DNA of 64,000 nucleotides from Bog-473 sp963744935. GTDB taxonomy: Bacteria; Actinomycetota; Acidimicrobiia; Acidimicrobiales; RAAP-2. The DNA is taken from contig CAVUVM010000006.1 in NCBI GenBank assembly GCA_963744935.1, forward strand, positions 248,001-312,000. The letters run 5' to 3'. The notes under the pieces were generated by a model. It was given only the letters and a program-made list of their open reading frames with translations, was not told the DNA's origin and searched no databases. Of the stretch, positions 1-7,731 are shown piece after piece; positions within the stretch are counted from its first letter, which is position 1; every line of letters begins with the position of its first letter. Both the position numbers and the translations under genes were made by a program.

Positions 1-829
1 TCCCGCCGGGACACTGGGTCGCACTGGTCGGCAACGACGAGTGGGCGAAGCGCAACACGCTCGAGGTGCCGACGTTGGGCACGAGCAGGTCACCGTTCGG
101 TGCGAACGCCATCATCCCGGGCTGGGCCAGCCCACCGCTCCCGTCGGTGTGGTGCGGACCATAACCGCCGGTCGTGGGGCCGTACACGATGCAGTACGTC
201 GTGTAGTTGGGCGCGAACCACTCCACCAGTCGCCCGCTGCTCGGCGGCGGGTAATTGCCCTGCGCCGTGGCGATGTCGTTGCCGAACACGTTGTCGTGGC
301 TGTCTACAGCGCAGCCGGTGTAGGTCTGGTTGTTGTTGAACACCCCGTTCGCGCTCGGGGGCGAGTCGCTCCCGATTGACTGTCCCTTCATCTTGTAGGG
401 GCCCGGTACGTACAAGGTCTGGCCGCTGAAGGAGCCGTTCGGCTCGTCGAGCTCCTCGCCGTCGGCCGGCTGCTTGTAGGGCTTGACGCCGCCCAGGTCG
501 TGCTGGCTCGGCAGGGTCGGGTCGTAGCCGCCGACGAAGCGGCCACCCGGCAGGACGCACATCTGCCCGTTGAGATCCCACGCCGGCAGCAGCTGACCCA
601 GCGTGCCCTTCGGCATGGAGAGGAAGTCGACCTCTTCGTTCTGATCCCAGTAGACGAGGTAACCTGAATGTCCCTTCACGCCGCCCGACACTGTCGGCAC
701 ACTGCTGCCCGGTGTGGACGCCGTCGGCGCGCCAGACGCCACGCCGCCGAAGGATGCCAGAGCGACCACAAGGGCACCTAGGCACAACGGCGCCCCCAGG
801 CGCGAGATAGCGGCTCTCCCGTTCCCCAT
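1..829 (-). CDS. Secreted protein of unknown function, C-terminus cut by window edge
   Basis: The frame is open from an ATG at 829 to the left edge, so only about 276 N-terminal residues are seen. A signal peptide is visible: a short Arg-containing start, a hydrophobic stretch at about residues 13-28, then an Ala/Ser/Thr/Pro-rich linker. The mature part is rich in Gly, Asn, Asp and Tyr and has sequences such as LVYWDQNEEVDF and MMAFAPNGDLLVPNVG, the latter like a repeat of NHL/SMP-30-type beta-propellers. A purine-rich GGGGGTGG lies just upstream of the ATG. Export is well supported. The propeller idea is inference from one repeat-like segment, and I do not recognise the family. Confidence 0.75.
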   Translation of the reverse strand, partial: MGNGRAAISRLGAPLCLGALVVALASFGGVASGAPTASTPGSSVPTVSGGVKGHSGYLVYWDQNEEVDFLSMPKGTLGQLLPAWDLNGQMCVLPGGRFVGGYDPTLPSQHDLGGVKPYKQPADGEELDEPNGSFSGQTLYVPGPYKMKGQSIGSDSPPSANGVFNNNQTYTGCAVDSHDNVFGNDIATAQGNYPPPSSGRLVEWFAPNYTTYCIVYGPTTGGYGPHHTDGSGGLAQPGMMAFAPNGDLLVPNVGTSSVLRFAHSSLPTSATQCPGG

Positions 830-928
830 TTCCACCCCCGTTGCGAACATTGCAGCGGGCGTCATGGTAGGTCAACGAGCGCTCGGGCGGTAGGGCGAAG
901 GGCGGCGACGGTGCGACGAGTGGGTGTG

Positions 929-2185
929 TTACGCGCCCAGCGGATTGCGCCAGCCCGGCGAGCCGGTGTGCGCGCCGCCGGCCACCCGCAGCCCGATGTA
1001 GTTGCGCTGCGCCTCCACTGTGCCGGCGCCGAAGCACAGGCCCCGGATGTCGCGGTAGGCCCGCTCCAACGGGTACTCGCGCGAGTAGCCGTAGCCCCCG
1101 TGGATCTGCATGGCCTCGTCGCAGACGAACTTGGCCGCCAGGTTTGCGGCGGTCTTGGCGATGGCGGTCTCGAGGGCGGGCGGGGTGCCGTTCGGCTCGG
1201 CCAGCCGCACGGCACGGGCCAACAACAGACGTGCGCCTTCGAGCTGCACGGCCATATCGGCCAGCTTCCACTGCAGGCCTTGGAGGTCGGCCAGCGGTCG
1301 CCCCCCGACGACTCGCTCGTTCATGTAGCGCACAGCGTGCTCGAGCGCGCCCTGCGCCGCACCGATGCACATGGAGGCGTTGCCGCAGCGCTCATGATTG
1401 AGGTGCGACAGCAGCACCTTGAAGGCCTCAGTGCTCGAGGGATCACCCGCGATCAGTACGTCGTCCTCTGTGACCTTGACGCCGTCGAAGGCGAGCTCGG
1501 CCTCGGTGGCGGCGTGGATCCCCATGCCCTTGTGCCGCCCCGTCACCGACACGCCCTCGCGGTCGGTCGGCACGATCACCGCCCCGATGCCCTTGGCGCC
1601 CTCACCACCGGGCCAGCGGCACCAGACGAGCACACCCTGGGCCACATCGCCGAGCGTGGAGTAGTTCTTGTAGGCGTTGAGGCGCCAGCGCCCCGGGCCG
1701 TCCTCGACCAGCGACGCCCGCATGTTCTGCACGGCCGAGCCGGCGTCGGGCTCGGTGATGCCGATGCTGATGATGGCGTCGCCGTCGGCCACCGCGGGCA
1801 ACCAACGCTCCTTCATGGCCTCGGGCCCGAGATGCTCGATCCCGCGCGGCGGCCCGTTGAACGTCAGCTGGCAGCAGATGGCCGAGGAGACGTCGGCCCG
1901 GGCGATCTCCTCGAGCACGATGGAGGCCTCGACGTCGCCGAGGCCCATGCCACCCCACTGCTCCCCCACCGTGATGCGCAGCAGGTCCGCCGCCGCCAGG
2001 GCCTTGCGGACCTCGGCCGGCACGGCGCCGTCCTCGTCGGCTTGGTGTGCGCGCGGCGCCACCTCGCGATCGGCGACCTCGCGGGCCAGCTGGCGCAGCG
2101 AAGCCTGGTCGTCCGTCTCCGCCAGCAGGTCGACGCCGGGACCGCCGTGACCGCCATGACCTTCCGCTCCCCCGGATGCGCTCAT
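929..2185 (-). CDS. Acyl-CoA dehydrogenase family protein
   Basis: This is a 418-aa FAD-dependent acyl-CoA dehydrogenase, expected to make a trans-2-enoyl-CoA. Family signatures are the mid-domain ITEPDAGS, the NHERCGNASMCIGAAQGA helix and the C-terminal QIHGGYGYSREYPLERAYRD flavin-binding segment. The ATG at 2185 overlaps the stop of the upstream thiolase (TGATG), so the two are translationally coupled. It is oxidative in type but atypical: where many members have a catalytic Glu in a YEGT-like motif, this one reads FGAGT. The base may come from another helix, or the protein may act on an unusual substrate. The substrate is not deducible. Confidence 0.9.
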   Translation of the reverse strand: MSASGGAEGHGGHGGPGVDLLAETDDQASLRQLAREVADREVAPRAHQADEDGAVPAEVRKALAAADLLRITVGEQWGGMGLGDVEASIVLEEIARADVSSAICCQLTFNGPPRGIEHLGPEAMKERWLPAVADGDAIISIGITEPDAGSAVQNMRASLVEDGPGRWRLNAYKNYSTLGDVAQGVLVWCRWPGGEGAKGIGAVIVPTDREGVSVTGRHKGMGIHAATEAELAFDGVKVTEDDVLIAGDPSSTEAFKVLLSHLNHERCGNASMCIGAAQGALEHAVRYMNERVVGGRPLADLQGLQWKLADMAVQLEGARLLLARAVRLAEPNGTPPALETAIAKTAANLAAKFVCDEAMQIHGGYGYSREYPLERAYRDIRGLCFGAGTVEAQRNYIGLRVAGGAHTGSPGWRNPLGA

Positions 2186-3384
2186 CAGCCGAGCTCGGTC
2201 CCGACGATGCCCACGAAGCTGACACCTTCGCCCGGGGCACCCCCCAGGTTGTGCGTCAGGCCGAGGGTGCGGCCGGGTCCCACGGTTGCAATCTGTCGTT
2301 CCGGTGGTGCCTCGCCGCGCAGCTGCAGCCAGCACTCGAAGAGCATGCGCAGGCCCGAGGCGCCGATGGGGTGCCCGAAGGACTTGAGCCCGCCGTCGGG
2401 ATTGACCGGGAGGTCCCCGTCGCGGTCGAAGGTGCCCTCGAGCACCTCCTTCCACGCAGTGCCGCGCTCGGCGAAACCGAGATCCTCCATGAGCACGAGC
2501 TCGGTGGGCGTGAAGCAGTCGTGCACCTCGGCCATGGCCAGCTGGGTGCGGGGCTCGGTGATGCCCGCCTGCGCGTAGGCGTCTTCGGCGGAGCGCACCA
2601 CTTCCTCGAACGTCGTGTAGTCGTAGGCGGGGTCGATCGGGCCGGCAGCCGGGCCGGCCACGAAGGAGAGCGCCTTCACGTAGAGCGGGTTGTCGCAGTA
2701 GCGGTGGGCGTCGGAGGCCCGGCAGATCACCGCCGCCGCCGAGCCGTCGCTCACCCCGCTGCAGTCGAACACGCCGAGATCGCCGGCCACGAGCGGTGCC
2801 TTGGCGATCGTCTCCATGGACACTTCCTTCTGGAACTGCGCCCGCGGGTTGCGCGCGCCGTTCTGATGGTTCTTGAAGGCGATCCGGCTCATGACCTCCT
2901 TCATCTGGTCCTTGTCCACGCCGTACTTGTGCGAGTAGGACGGGGCGAGGAACGAGAAGGCGGCGGGCGATGACAAGCCGGGATCGGTGCCGTCGCCGAC
3001 GGCGCGAATCCCGGTCAGGCCCGAGTAGCCCGTGTCCTTGAGCTTCTCGACCCCGATGGCCATGGCCAGGTCGTAGGCGCCCGACGCCACGGCGTAGCAG
3101 GCATTGCGGAAGGCCTCCGAACCCGTCGCACAGTAGTTCTCGACACGGGTCACCGGCTTGTAGTCGAGCTTCAACGGCCTCGACAGCGTCACGCCGCACA
3201 CGCCCGAGGTCATGGTGCCGAGCCAGAAGGCGTCGATGTCGTGGATGGACATGCCGGCGGACGCCGCCGCCTCGGTGGCCGCGTCGGTCAGGAGGTCGTC
3301 GACGCCCTTGTCCCACAGCTCACCGAAGCGGGTGCAGCCCATGCCGATGATGGCCACCTGGTCGCGAATGCCGCTGCTCGCCAT
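2185..3384 (-). CDS. SCP-x-type thiolase (acetyl-CoA acyltransferase family)
   Basis: This 399-aa protein belongs to the SCP-x/non-specific lipid-transfer thiolase branch. The nucleophile is C85 in VENYCATGSEAF. The motifs VHDCFTPTELV and SFGHPIGASGLRML supply the other active-site positions. Such proteins cleave or ligate 3-oxoacyl-CoA, often branched or sterol side chains, and often work with a DUF35 OB-fold partner. Here a DUF35 domain is in the gene immediately upstream, 5 nt away, and the acyl-CoA dehydrogenase follows with a 1-nt overlap. This fits one operon. The precise substrate is unknown. Confidence 0.9.
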   Translation of the reverse strand: MASSGIRDQVAIIGMGCTRFGELWDKGVDDLLTDAATEAAASAGMSIHDIDAFWLGTMTSGVCGVTLSRPLKLDYKPVTRVENYCATGSEAFRNACYAVASGAYDLAMAIGVEKLKDTGYSGLTGIRAVGDGTDPGLSSPAAFSFLAPSYSHKYGVDKDQMKEVMSRIAFKNHQNGARNPRAQFQKEVSMETIAKAPLVAGDLGVFDCSGVSDGSAAAVICRASDAHRYCDNPLYVKALSFVAGPAAGPIDPAYDYTTFEEVVRSAEDAYAQAGITEPRTQLAMAEVHDCFTPTELVLMEDLGFAERGTAWKEVLEGTFDRDGDLPVNPDGGLKSFGHPIGASGLRMLFECWLQLRGEAPPERQIATVGPGRTLGLTHNLGGAPGEGVSFVGIVGTELG

Positions 3385-3389
3385 TGTCC

Positions 3390-4874
3390 CTACGCTCCTT
3401 GCTCTGCCGCGTCTCGCTCGGCCGACGCCCCGCCCGCCAGCGGTCGCGCCTTCCAGAAGTAATTGTGCACGCCCTGCGCCGTCCAGACGCGCCGGAACGT
3501 CATGACGACCCGGTCACCGATGGACAGCTCGTCGGGCCGGGCGTCGGTCAGCTCGCAGCGGAACCGGCCGCCCCCGTCGAAGTCGATGATCACTCCGATG
3601 ACCGGCGGCGACAGCGAGAAGGCCAGGTGGTCGATCGTGAAGGTCGCTACCGTGGCCGGCACGTCGGCCAGGCGCTCGGCCTGCATCTGGTCGATGGCGT
3701 GGCAATTCAGACACGCACGCGTGGGCGGCATGTGGCGGAAGCCGCAGACGGTGCAACGGCTGGCGCCAAAGGCGTACTTCCACTCCTCGGAGCGGTGGAC
3801 GGTGGGTGCACCGGGTCGTTCGGGATCGGGCCGGCGCGGCGGCTCACGGTGCATCTGGCCCCGCCAGGTCAAGAAACTGGCGTAGGCGAGGTCGTCGCTC
3901 CCCGCTTCGAGCTGCTCGGCCACGCTCGGGACGCCCGCCTCGGCGCGGGCCTGCTGCGCGTCGGTCAGTGCGTCCGTCGTGCGCAGCACGACGGCGTCCG
4001 CGCCGTCGGCGAGCGAGAGGACGGCGATCACCTGGCCGGGTTCGGCGCGCTCGAGCACATCGCACAGCGACACACCCGCATGGGCGGCGCCGAGATTCCC
4101 GACGGCGCCCATGAGGTCGGGAGCCAACACACCCTCGCCGACACCGAGCCCCTTGGTCGCCGCCTTGACCGCCCGGGCGTGGAGCCCGGTGACGATCGCG
4201 TAGTCGACGTCGTCCTCGGCCAATCCCGCGTCCTTGAGTGCGGCGGCGAAGGCCTCGCGGGCGAGCGGGAGGTAGAGCTCCTCGCCGAAGCGCTCCTCCC
4301 AGACGTGCGAATCGGCCTCGCCGGGTACACGCCAGCGGTCGAGGAACTCGTCACTCGCAGCGCCCCGGCCGATCAGCTGCGCCACGGCGTCCTCCGGCGC
4401 GCACACGAAGGCGGCCGCGCCGTCGCCGCTGTCGCGCTCTTCCGACGAACCGGCCAGCCCGGTGCGCAGATCAGAGACCACGGCCAAGGTCGTGCGGCCG
4501 GCACTGATCCCGTCGCCCGCCGCGACCAGCGCCTGCAGCAGCGTGCCGACGGCCGAGCGCGAGGACCCGGCGAAGTCATAGGCGCCGGCCGCTCGCCCGA
4601 GCCCGAGCGCCGCGTGCACCGTCGTCGCACTCGTCTTGTCGAGATACGGCGGGTCCGGCGTGGAGAGGAAAAGGTCCTGCACGGCACCGGGCCCCGGTCC
4701 CACCGCGAGTGCCCGGCGCCCGGCCTCGACACCCAGCGTCGTCGTGTCCTCGTCATAGGAGGCGACGGCGCGCGTGCCCCGCCCGCCACCGCTGCCCAGC
4801 ACCGAGCCGATGGCGGCACGCTGGAGTCGCCAGTAGGGCAGGTACGTGCCCCAAGCCGCGATGCCGGCGCTCAT
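3390..4874 (-). CDS. HMG-CoA-synthase-like ketoacyl synthase fused to DUF35 zinc-ribbon/OB-fold
   Basis: This is a 494-aa two-domain protein. Residues about 1-320 resemble HMG-CoA synthase/KAS-III-like condensing enzymes (start MSAGIAAWGTYLPYWRL, with GDGAAAFV and AVGNLGAAHAG). The C-terminus carries a rubredoxin-like ribbon, CTVCGFRHMPPTRACLNC, followed by an OB-fold typical of DUF35 acyl-CoA-associated proteins. The segment where the nucleophilic Cys usually lies reads DFAGSSRSAVGTL, so Ser may replace it. The domain may therefore be non-catalytic or scaffold the thiolase that follows. The ATG at 4874 was chosen because homology begins there; the longer frame has no support. Confidence 0.85.
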   Translation of the reverse strand: MSAGIAAWGTYLPYWRLQRAAIGSVLGSGGGRGTRAVASYDEDTTTLGVEAGRRALAVGPGPGAVQDLFLSTPDPPYLDKTSATTVHAALGLGRAAGAYDFAGSSRSAVGTLLQALVAAGDGISAGRTTLAVVSDLRTGLAGSSEERDSGDGAAAFVCAPEDAVAQLIGRGAASDEFLDRWRVPGEADSHVWEERFGEELYLPLAREAFAAALKDAGLAEDDVDYAIVTGLHARAVKAATKGLGVGEGVLAPDLMGAVGNLGAAHAGVSLCDVLERAEPGQVIAVLSLADGADAVVLRTTDALTDAQQARAEAGVPSVAEQLEAGSDDLAYASFLTWRGQMHREPPRRPDPERPGAPTVHRSEEWKYAFGASRCTVCGFRHMPPTRACLNCHAIDQMQAERLADVPATVATFTIDHLAFSLSPPVIGVIIDFDGGGRFRCELTDARPDELSIGDRVVMTFRRVWTAQGVHNYFWKARPLAGGASAERDAAEQGA

Positions 4875-5128
4875 CCCGCCCGCACCTGGAGATCGACGTT
4901 CATGACCCTCCCTCGGGTTCTCTGGCACGGCGGGTCCGACGCCGCTCGACGTGTCGCACACGGTGCCCACTCCCCGCTCTGGCCTGGGCATTCTCCACCC
5001 ACCACGAGCTGGCAGCAGCGCGCTTCACATTAGTCGGCCCTCGGTCCTACCTCTCCGGGGGCAGGCCGCCCCATCGCGCCGGATCCGTACCGGCGGCGCC
5101 ACGCCATCGCCTCCCGGCCACGGGCGCC

Positions 5129-5869
5129 TCAGGCTGTCGCGACCACCACCAACTCCCAGCTGTCGAGCTCGAGCGGGCCACCCCCGCCGGCTTGGAACCG
5201 CACGTCGCCAAAGCCTGCCGCCTGCAACCACACGACCCATTCGGGTGGGGTCGGGAGGCGCACGAAATAGGACGCTCGCCGCACGGCGCCGTCGCGGTGC
5301 ACCGTCCGCTCGATGCACATCCGCCCCGACACCGGGTCGAAGGTGGACAGCTCGACCATCGTGTCGTCGCCACGATGGACCACCACCGCGTCAGGCGCCG
5401 GCGTGAAGTGCCGCACGCCGCCGTCGTGATGCATGGTGTCGATCGCCACCGTCCCGCCGGGCCGGAGCACGCGGTGGAACTCCGCCAGCACCCGGTGGCA
5501 GTCGGCATCGTCGAAGTAGCCGAACGAGTTCAGCCAACACACCACGGCGTCATAGGGACCCTCGACGGGCAGGTGGCGCAGGTCTCCTTCCACGTAGAGG
5601 ACCGAGTGAGGTGACAACAGCGGGTCGGACCGCGCCTGCTCGAGGTAGGAGGGTGTGATGTCGACGCCGGTCACCGCCATGCCAGCCACCGCCAACCGCC
5701 GGGCGATGCGCCCGTGGCCGCACGGCGCGTCGAGGATGCTCGATCCGGGCGGCAGGTCGAGGAGGCCGAGGATCTCGGCGGCGTCGGCGTCGGAGTGGGC
5801 GTCGTCAATGGACTCCTCGTAGAAGTAGAGATAGTCGTCGCCGAACGTGCCCTCAAGGTCGAAATGCAT
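5129..5869 (-). CDS. Class I SAM-dependent methyltransferase
   Basis: This 246-aa protein shows the Rossmann methyltransferase motifs. Motif I is SSILDAPCGHGRIARRLA, the acidic end of strand 2 is VTGVDITPSYLEQA, motif II is YDAVVCWLNSFGYF and motif III is VLRPGGTVAIDTM. It resembles small-molecule methyltransferases of the Methyltransf_25 type. The start lies 29 nt from the divergent thioesterase start, so the two promoters overlap. The substrate cannot be told from the sequence. Confidence 0.88.
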   Translation of the reverse strand: MHFDLEGTFGDDYLYFYEESIDDAHSDADAAEILGLLDLPPGSSILDAPCGHGRIARRLAVAGMAVTGVDITPSYLEQARSDPLLSPHSVLYVEGDLRHLPVEGPYDAVVCWLNSFGYFDDADCHRVLAEFHRVLRPGGTVAIDTMHHDGGVRHFTPAPDAVVVHRGDDTMVELSTFDPVSGRMCIERTVHRDGAVRRASYFVRLPTPPEWVVWLQAAGFGDVRFQAGGGGPLELDSWELVVVATA

Positions 5870-5885
5870 GCGCCATTGTCGCCGC

Positions 5886-5891
5886 TAGGGT
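5886..5891 (+). promoter_or_regulatory. Putative -10 box TAGGGT for a leaderless transcript
   Basis: TAGGGT fits the actinobacterial -10 consensus TANNNT and ends 7 nt before the GTG at 5899. Transcription would then start on or next to the start codon. No Shine-Dalgarno sequence is present, which agrees. No clear -35 was seen. Confidence 0.45.
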
Positions 5892-5898
5892 CGACCAG

Positions 5899-6741
5899 GT
5901 GCCTGCGCCGGAGGACATCGCGTTCGACACCGTCACGGCGGTGCGCGCCACGAGCGACCCCCAGGTCTTCGAGACCGACGTGCACCCGTTGTGGGCCGTG
6001 GGCGACAAGCCCAATGGCGGGTACCTCCTCGCGATCCTGGGCCGGGCCGCCCGCCTGGTCGGCTGTGGCGACGGCGGGCCGGCGTGGGAGACGGTGTCGG
6101 CGTCCATCACCTACGTGGCGCCCCCGGACCTCGCACCGGCGACCGTGCGCACCACGCTCTTGCGTCGCGGCCGCACGGCGGCCCAGGTCCGCACGGTCCT
6201 GGCCCAGGGTGGTCGCGACATGGTCGAAGCCGTGTTCGTGCTGTCCACTGTGCCGCCGGCTCACGCTCGCTACGACGGGATCGAGCCGCTGGTGGTGGCG
6301 CCACCCGAGGCATGCGAGCAATTGGGTACGGAGATACCCGGCGGCCTGCGCGTCGGCCTGATGGCGGCGCTCGACCTCCGGCTCGATCCGCTCACCAATC
6401 CCTTCACCGGCGCCGCACACGAAGGCGCCCGCGCGGAGCTGCGGGGCTGGACCCGTTTTCGCGACGGGCGGCAACCGGACCCGCTGTCGCTGCTCTTCTT
6501 CGTCGACGGGGTGCCGCCGGCCACCATGATGATCGGTTCGAGCGGCTGGGTCCCCACCCTGCAGATGTCCGCCTACGTGCGCGGCGTGCCGGAACCGGGG
6601 TGGCTCGGCCTCCGCTTCACCGCCAACCTCGTGGCGGGCGGCATGGTCGACGAGACCTGCGTCCTGTGGGACCGCGCGGGCCAGGTGGTCGCCCAGTCGA
6701 GCCAGCTGGCCAGGTTGCGCTTCCCCGACGAATCCGTCTGA
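5899..6741 (+). CDS. Acyl-CoA thioesterase family protein (hotdog fold)
   Basis: This 280-aa protein looks like a double-hotdog TesB-like thioesterase. The N-terminal half contains GDKPNGGYLLAILGRA, the usual start of this family, and the C-terminal half has DPLSLLFFVDGVPP and a second hotdog ending in ETCVLWDRAGQVVAQSSQLA. The expected role is hydrolysis of an acyl-CoA to free acid and CoA. GTG is the start codon; the frame opens there and a -10 box sits just upstream. It is divergent from the methyltransferase gene. Confidence 0.85.
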   Translation: MPAPEDIAFDTVTAVRATSDPQVFETDVHPLWAVGDKPNGGYLLAILGRAARLVGCGDGGPAWETVSASITYVAPPDLAPATVRTTLLRRGRTAAQVRTVLAQGGRDMVEAVFVLSTVPPAHARYDGIEPLVVAPPEACEQLGTEIPGGLRVGLMAALDLRLDPLTNPFTGAAHEGARAELRGWTRFRDGRQPDPLSLLFFVDGVPPATMMIGSSGWVPTLQMSAYVRGVPEPGWLGLRFTANLVAGGMVDETCVLWDRAGQVVAQSSQLARLRFPDESV

Positions 6742-6753
6742 GCCCCGTGGTCG

Positions 6754-6825
6754 CCGCCGACCTCGCCGCCGACCTCGCCGCCGCCCACCTCGCCGCCGCC
6801 CACCTCGCCGCCGCCCACCTCGCCG
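6754..6825 (+). repeat. Short tandem repeat (two 12-bp then three 15-bp units)
   Basis: In the gap after the thioesterase, the unit GACCTCGCCGCC occurs twice. It is followed by three copies of a 15-bp variant, GCCCACCTCGCCGCC, the last one incomplete. The units keep a reading frame of Asp/His-Leu-Ala-Ala type, but no start codon and RBS introduce it. It may be a slippage-prone microsatellite. Confidence 0.7.
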
Positions 6826-6841
6826 GCCCTAGCCTGGCGCC

Positions 6842-6901
6842 GTGCTTCGTGGACCCTCACCTGGGCAGCATCTCGTTACGACTCACGTGCGGGTGCGGTG
6901 A
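6842..6901 (+). other. Possible 19-codon upstream ORF overlapping the GNAT start
   Basis: A GTG at 6842 opens a 19-codon frame that ends at a TGA (6899-6901) overlapping the next gene's GTG as GTGA. A TAGCCT hexamer lies 6 nt before it and could be the -10 of a leaderless message. This would couple translation into the acetyltransferase. It is speculative. Confidence 0.25.
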
Positions 6902-7731
6902 CCAGCGTCGAGCGCCTCGAGCGCGCCGACCTCGCGGCCATCGCTCAGCTTTGCTGGCGGGCCGTCGCCAACCCTCCGTCTGAAGACGAGCTCGAGGGCG
7001 CGCTCTACGCGAGCGATCAGCCCGCGGTGGTACTCGGATCACCCAGCACCGGCGTCGTCGCCGCGGTCGAGTGCGACGACGGTGCCCACATCCGGCTGCT
7101 TGCCGTCGACCCGGCCGCACGAGGGCGGGGCGTCGGTCGCGCCTTGGTGCACGCCGCCGAGGAGTGGGCGCTCGCGGCAGGACACACGAGCATCACCACC
7201 GGGGCCGACCCGCCGTACTTCCTCTGGCCGGGGGTGCCCAGCACCGAGACAGCCCTCATGTGCCTCTTCGAACGCCGGCACTACGGCCGGACCGACACCA
7301 ACTACAACATGGATGTCGACCTGCTCGACATCCCCGAGGACCCGGGAGGTTATTACCTGGCCGGGCCAGGGGACCGCGACGACGTCGACGCGTTCATGGC
7401 GTCCAACTGGCCGAACTGGCGGGCGGAGGTGTTGCGTGCGCTGGCCAAGGGCAATCTCGTGCTGGCGCGCGAGGACGGTGACAACGGGGACGTCTCAGCC
7501 TTCTGTGCATTTGAGGTCAACCGCCGCGGGCTGCTCGGCCCGGTGGCGGTGCGGCTCGAGCTGATGGGACAGGGCCGGGGCAAGGGCGTGCTCGTGGGCG
7601 CCCTGCACGAGCTGCGCCGACGCGGCGCCGATCGTGTCTCGGTCGTCTGGGTCGGTCCCGTCCTCCCCTACGCCGCCGTCGGGGGACGGGTGGGCGACGT
7701 CTATTTCGTGTACCGCAAGGAGCTGGCGTGA
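6898..7731 (+). CDS. GNAT acetyltransferase, apparently two GNAT modules
   Basis: This 277-aa protein has a clear GNAT acetyl-CoA site in its first half (IRLLAVDPAARGRGVGRALVHAAEEWA). The second half (VRLELMGQGRGKGVLVGALHELRRRGADRVSVVWV) looks like a degenerate second GNAT fold. The stop overlaps the start of the next gene by 4 nt (GTGA). The next gene is a GH20 hexosaminidase, so the pair may act together on amino sugars. The acceptor substrate is an inference from context only. Confidence 0.82.
   Translation: MTSVERLERADLAAIAQLCWRAVANPPSEDELEGALYASDQPAVVLGSPSTGVVAAVECDDGAHIRLLAVDPAARGRGVGRALVHAAEEWALAAGHTSITTGADPPYFLWPGVPSTETALMCLFERRHYGRTDTNYNMDVDLLDIPEDPGGYYLAGPGDRDDVDAFMASNWPNWRAEVLRALAKGNLVLAREDGDNGDVSAFCAFEVNRRGLLGPVAVRLELMGQGRGKGVLVGALHELRRRGADRVSVVWVGPVLPYAAVGGRVGDVYFVYRKELA

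Noticed and set aside
90..1370. 426-aa minus-strand open frame
   Set aside because: It is Arg/Gly-rich shadow text; the secreted protein and the acyl-CoA dehydrogenase occupy the same strand in other frames with clear motifs.
2188..3316. N-terminal extension of the acyl-CoA dehydrogenase frame
   Set aside because: The extra text is out-of-frame thiolase sequence; the real start is the ATG at 2185 coupled to the thiolase stop.
3384..5033. 549-aa plus-strand frame
   Set aside because: It is antisense to the KS/DUF35 gene, which has a zinc ribbon and operon context.
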